A stretch of 64,000 nucleotides of DNA from Bacteroidota bacterium (GTDB lineage Bacteria; Bacteroidota; Bacteroidia; UKL13-3). The notes beneath the pieces were generated by a model that saw nothing but the letters and a program-made list of their open reading frames with translations, did no database searches and was not told the origin of the DNA. The position numbers were made by a program, and so were the translations under genes. The stretch is taken from NCBI GenBank assembly GCA_027484685.1, contig JAIXSO010000020.1, positions 62,001-126,000 on the forward strand. Reading direction: 5' to 3'. Of this stretch, positions 60,281 to 64,000 are shown piece by piece. Each line of letters begins with the position of its first letter. Position 1 is the stretch's first letter.

Positions 60281-61279
60281 ATGAAACATAAACTTCTTTT
60301 AAAATACAACATTGCCTTTTGCCTGTTTTTTGCAATTGCGCAGCAAGCATTCAGCCAAACCCAAAAATCTTATTTGGGATATTACAGCTTAATCAATGAA
60401 GCTGAAATGCTAACTTTTGAAAACAAAAACCAACAAGCTTTACAAAAATATTTGGAAGCATTTAAACAATATGATGGCTTTGAAGAAGATTATTCAAAAG
60501 CAGTGAAGTTAGCTTTGAAGCAAACTAATGCTGAAATAACTTTTAATTTGTTGAAAGAAAAAGCACTAAAAACAGGTTGGTTTACCGATGAATTATTTGA
60601 TAAAAATAAAATAGATAGTTTTACACAAACTAAAATGGGTAAACTATATTTAAAAAATAAAGAAAATTGGTTTGAACAAAATTTAGCAAATCGAAATTAT
60701 AAGGCAGTTTATTTAAATCATACTATTAATGCCACAGACCAATTTGTTAGAAGTTGGTATTTAGAAAGTAGCAAACAAAATTTTAAAAACGATAGTTTGA
60801 TGGAAAATACTTATACAAATATTTTGATAGAAACCGATAATAAGAATTTCAAAGAATTTAAGCAATTTGTGAAAGACAATGGTTTTCCAGGTAGAAAAAT
60901 GTATGCAGGCAAAACAATATTAACTGCATTTATTATTCATATTTTTAAATACAGTGATATTTTGGATAGCAATAGTTCTCAATTTGATAAAGACAAGTTT
61001 TACTACTTAGATTCTTTATTAAAAATTCAAGTAATTAATGGTGAATTTAAGCCAAGTGACTATGCATATTGTTATGATTATTCATTGAGTTCAGACAGCG
61101 TTACTTACTTTGCACATCCAAGTTTTAGTCGCATGAATGGTAAAAGGTTTCTTATCAATTACCCCGTAATTGACCCACAAAATCTAAACAAACGCAGAGC
61201 AGAAATTGGCCTAATGAGCATTGAAGACCAATGTAAAATATTTGGCGTTCCATTACCTCCAAATTATAAATCCAATTAA
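60281..61279 (+). CDS. Exported paralog 2 of a tandem family
   Basis: 332 residues with a signal peptide (MKHKLLLKYNIAFCLFFAIAQ). Helical TPR-like N-terminus (…AEMLTFENKNQQALQKYLEAFKQY…), a central variable part, and the C-terminal motif (DPQNLNKRRAEIGLMSIEDQCKIFGVPLPPNYKSN). It follows paralog 1 by 6 bases. Its first 35 residues are nearly identical to paralog 3, so one of the two is a recent copy. Confidence 0.7.
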   Translation: MKHKLLLKYNIAFCLFFAIAQQAFSQTQKSYLGYYSLINEAEMLTFENKNQQALQKYLEAFKQYDGFEEDYSKAVKLALKQTNAEITFNLLKEKALKTGWFTDELFDKNKIDSFTQTKMGKLYLKNKENWFEQNLANRNYKAVYLNHTINATDQFVRSWYLESSKQNFKNDSLMENTYTNILIETDNKNFKEFKQFVKDNGFPGRKMYAGKTILTAFIIHIFKYSDILDSNSSQFDKDKFYYLDSLLKIQVINGEFKPSDYAYCYDYSLSSDSVTYFAHPSFSRMNGKRFLINYPVIDPQNLNKRRAEIGLMSIEDQCKIFGVPLPPNYKSN

Positions 61280-61336
61280 CTAACGTTGGGGCAGACCTTC
61301 GTGTCCGCCCGAAAAAGGGATAAAACCCAAAAATAA

Positions 61337-61409
61337 GAAACAAACGTTTAAAGGATTGTAATCCATTTTCATTTTTTTAATTAATTCAAAAAACTTTTGC
61401 TTTATTGCT
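61337..61409 (+). repeat. 73-bp leader, copy 2
   Basis: Identical over its length to the leader at 59182-59254, and located before paralog 3. It shows the duplication carried the upstream region as well as coding sequence. Confidence 0.9.
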
Positions 61410-61430
61410 ATAATAATTCCAGCACTTTAT

Positions 61431-62439
61431 ATGAAACACAAACTTCTTTTGAAATACAACATTGCCTTGTGCCTGTTTTTTGCAATTGCACAGCAAGCAT
61501 TCAGCCAAACCCAAAAATCTTATTTGGAATATTATGGCTTAATCAATCAAGCTGAAATGCTTGAATTTGAAAAAAAGCATGAACAAGCACTTTCAAAATA
61601 TATGGAGGCATTTAAATATGCTAATGGTTTTGAAACGGATTATTCAGAAGCAATTAAAATTGCTCTTAATTTAAAGAAATATGATTTAACATTATTTTTC
61701 TTAAAAGAAAGAGCCCTAAAAACTGGAGGTTACACCCCTGAGGAACTTTATGATAGTTTGAAGTTTGCTACATTTTTAAATACAAAGTTTGGAAAGGAAT
61801 TTGAAAATAATTATAAAAAATGGATTGCTATTAATCAAAAAACGTATGATATCTACGCATTGGGATTGGTTCGGTCAATAGATGCAACAGATCAATTTGT
61901 GAGATCTGGTTATTTGAGAAAGTATAAAGAAAGTTTTACAAATGATAGCTTATATCAATTTACTAAATTTGCAATTTTAGAGGAGGTTGATAACACAAAT
62001 TTTCTTCGGTTTAAAAACTTTGTCAAAAATATTGGTTTTCCTGGTAGAAGTAAACTTGGGGGGTAAAACATCGTTTACTAACACTTTTATAGTTCATGTT
62101 TTTAAGTTTAATAAAATTTATTCTAAAACAGCAAGCACTTTCGAAACTGAAAGATTTTATTTTTTAGATTCTCTTCTAAAAAAACAAATTTTGATTGGTG
62201 AGTTTGAGAATGAAAGATTTGCATATTGTTATGATTACTCTTTCTCAAATGATAGCGTTACATATTATGCATATCCTAGATATGATTTTGATGTCAATGG
62301 TAAATTGGTGTATGCAAATTACCCAATAATTGACCCACAAAACCTAAACAAACGAAGAGCAGAAATTGGCCTAATGACCATAGAAGAACAATGTAAAATA
62401 TTAGGTGTTCCATTACCACCAAATTATAAATCAAATTAA
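61431..62439 (+). pseudogene. Paralog 3, frameshifted at a G6 run
   Basis: The first frame runs to a stop at 62064-62066 (211 residues). The rest, with the family ending DPQNLNKRRAEIGLMTIEEQ… PPNYKSN, is in the +1 frame to 62439. The junction is CTT-GGGGGG-TAA at 62055-62066. Removing one G gives …GRSKLGGKTSF…, matching paralog 2 (GRKMYAGKTILTAF) and a 335-residue protein. Either the extra G is real (decay or slip-regulated switching) or a sequencing error. Both parts are otherwise well conserved. Confidence 0.85.
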
Positions 62440-62598
62440 CCAACGTTGGGGCAGACCTGCGCATCTGCCCGAAAAAAGGAAAAACCCAAAAGGTTTGATA
62501 TTATATCTAATCTTCCAAATCAACTAAATTAACTCAATTAACCTATCAACTAATATACCAATAAACCAATCAATCATTAAATACCCTATTTTTGAAAC

Positions 62599-63825
62599 GT
62601 GAATTTACCCAATAAAAAGAAAATCATTAACGATCCTGTATATGGATTTGTAAATATACCTTTTGAACTTATTTATGATTTAATAGAACATTCATGGTTT
62701 CAGCGTTTGCGTAGAATCAAGCAATTGGGCCTTTCGTATTTGGTTTATCCCGGTGCTCAACATACACGTTTTCAGCATGTAATTGGCGCCATGAGTTTAA
62801 CTTTTCAAGCAGTTGAAATTTTAAAAAGCAAAGGCATAGAAATTACTCAACATGAGTCTGAATCGGTTTGCGCAGCAATTTTATTGCACGATATGGGGCA
62901 TGGTCCATTTAGCCATACTCTTGAAGGGTTAATTATAAAAGAAGTTCCTCACGAGGCTATTTCATTACGTTTTATGGAATTACTCAATGAGCAATTTGAT
63001 GGAAAATTAACCACAGCCATCGAAATATTTACCAATAAATACAAAAAGAAATTTTTGCATCAATTGGTTTCTAGTCAACTAGATATGGATAGGCTTGATT
63101 ACTTGCGCAGAGATAGTTTTTACACGGGTGTGCAAGAAGGTTCTATTGGCCACGATAGGATAATAAATATGCTAAATGTGGTGAACGATGAGTTGGTAAT
63201 TGAAGAAAAAGGCATTTATTCAGTCGAAAAATTTTTAATAGCGCGCAGGTTAATGTATTGGCAAGTTTACTTGCATAAAACTGTGGTTGCAGCCGAACAA
63301 TTATTAATTAAAATAATTCAACGCGCGCAGTATTTGGCTAGTCAAAATGAAATATTGTTTGCTACGCCAGCATTGCATTATTTTTTATACAATAAAATTG
63401 GCAAAGACGAGTTTTATAAAAATAATGAAGCCTTTAATAATTATTGCTTGCTTGATGATGATGACATATTTACCTCAATAAAAGTTTGGTGTAATCATAA
63501 CGATAAAATTTTGAGTACTTTGTGCAATATGCTTCGCAATAGAAAATTGCCAAAGGTAGTACTTCAAAATGCACCATTTGAAAAAACCACGCTAGAAAGT
63601 TATAAATTCATGGCAGCCGATAACTTAGATATTACCATGGAAGAAGCTGACTATTTTGTTTATACCGATTCAGTTCAAAATAAAGCCTACAGCGCCAATA
63701 ATTTTCATATCAATATTTTATTTAAAAATGGGCAAGTACAAGATATAGCCGATGCCAGCGATCAATATAATATTGATTCACTAACCAAATTGGTTACCAA
63801 ATATTTTATGTGTTTTGTTCGTTAA
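62599..63825 (+). CDS. HD-domain phosphohydrolase (dNTPase/SAMHD1-like)
   Basis: 408 residues with a GTG start. The His-Asp site is HTRFQHVIGAMSL… AAILLHDMGHGPFSHTLEG, with the later Asp in SSQLDMDRLDYLRRDSFYTGV. Relatives hydrolyse dNTPs or other nucleotides; the N-terminus (DPVYGFVNIP… WFQRLRRIKQLGLSYLVYPGAQ) is the dGTPase/SAMHD1-like subgroup. The preceding 150 bases hold short A/C-rich repeats (…taccaataaaccaatc). Regulation is not visible. Confidence 0.9.
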   Translation: MNLPNKKKIINDPVYGFVNIPFELIYDLIEHSWFQRLRRIKQLGLSYLVYPGAQHTRFQHVIGAMSLTFQAVEILKSKGIEITQHESESVCAAILLHDMGHGPFSHTLEGLIIKEVPHEAISLRFMELLNEQFDGKLTTAIEIFTNKYKKKFLHQLVSSQLDMDRLDYLRRDSFYTGVQEGSIGHDRIINMLNVVNDELVIEEKGIYSVEKFLIARRLMYWQVYLHKTVVAAEQLLIKIIQRAQYLASQNEILFATPALHYFLYNKIGKDEFYKNNEAFNNYCLLDDDDIFTSIKVWCNHNDKILSTLCNMLRNRKLPKVVLQNAPFEKTTLESYKFMAADNLDITMEEADYFVYTDSVQNKAYSANNFHINILFKNGQVQDIADASDQYNIDSLTKLVTKYFMCFVR

Positions 63826-63871
63826 TGTGTTGATTGTTTAATAAGTCGAATGGTTAATAAGTTAAACTGTT

Positions 63872-63895
63872 AACCAAATAACCAAATAACCAAAT
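63872..63895. repeat. Tandem AACCAAAT units
   Basis: Three head-to-tail copies of AACCAAAT in the intergenic A/C-rich sequence after the HD-domain gene. The rest of the window end (63896-64000) contains no gene. Confidence 0.8.
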
Positions 63896-64000
63896 AACCC
63901 GCAACGCGCTAACTCAACATCCCGTAACTCGCCAACCCACAACCAAACGTTTGAAAATGTAAATCAATCTTATATATTCGTACTTTATAAAAATTAAAAA

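Overview
The window reads as a chromosomal segment of an AT-rich member of the Bacteroidota (roughly one third G+C by eye). The evidence is a PorX response regulator, two secreted proteins with type IX secretion (T9SS) C-terminal sorting domains, OmpA/SPOR-type envelope proteins, an HTTM protein, DUF4199 and DUF1573 proteins, several TTG/GTG starts, and little Shine-Dalgarno signal. I cannot resolve it below phylum with confidence. No rRNA, tRNA, CRISPR array or prophage was seen.

Layout. 1-11 kb: a 5'-truncated outer-membrane protein with 23 tandem PKVE units and a SPOR domain, an OmpA-family protein, a pRiA4b-like protein, a DEDDh exonuclease, an MFS transporter overlapping lhgO, a YheT-type hydrolase, a CCG-type Fe-S protein, an ArsC-like protein with a Cys-rich N-terminal extension, and an M28 peptidase. 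11-16 kb: a large T9SS cargo protein, a block of palindromic repeats, and a 56-bp copy of the cargo gene's 3' end further on. 16-25 kb: a DEAD-box helicase, two DUF2157-like membrane proteins, an OmpR-type two-component pair, a DUF1573 protein, a YodC-like acidic protein and two glycosyltransferase-like genes.

25-31.3 kb is an accessory region. Six blocks of one palindromic repeat family (13 units) surround a REP-associated tyrosine transposase (RAYT), with a second T9SS protein, an SH3-like protein and an alpha/beta hydrolase in between. 31.4-33.1 kb holds a compact cassette: a three-Cys-motif protein (DUF5131), its partner TcmP, and a 28-codon ORF that overlaps tcmP by ATGA. Similar hairpins sit on both sides. 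This cassette and the RAYT/repeat region are the best candidates for poorly described systems.

33-37 kb: an outer-membrane-like protein diverges from a four-gene signalling operon (lipoprotein, multi-pass membrane protein, HisKA_3 kinase, LuxR-type regulator). An 18-bp near-palindrome occurs twice in the shared upstream region. 37-44 kb: a dihydroorotase-like protein lacking metal-site residues, an acidic protein, DUF4199, GT2, GT4 and HTTM genes. 44-51 kb: a PIG-L deacetylase carrying an in-frame dispersed repeat, cysS, a 51-residue zinc-ribbon-like ORF, a DUF1579 lipoprotein between 12-bp direct repeats, and a CWC-type small protein. 51-64 kb: mutS2, a LuxR regulator with a propeller histidine kinase, porX, a tandem family of three exported paralogs (the third frameshifted in a G6 run), and an HD-domain phosphohydrolase.

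Family calls come from motifs read by eye; no database search was run.
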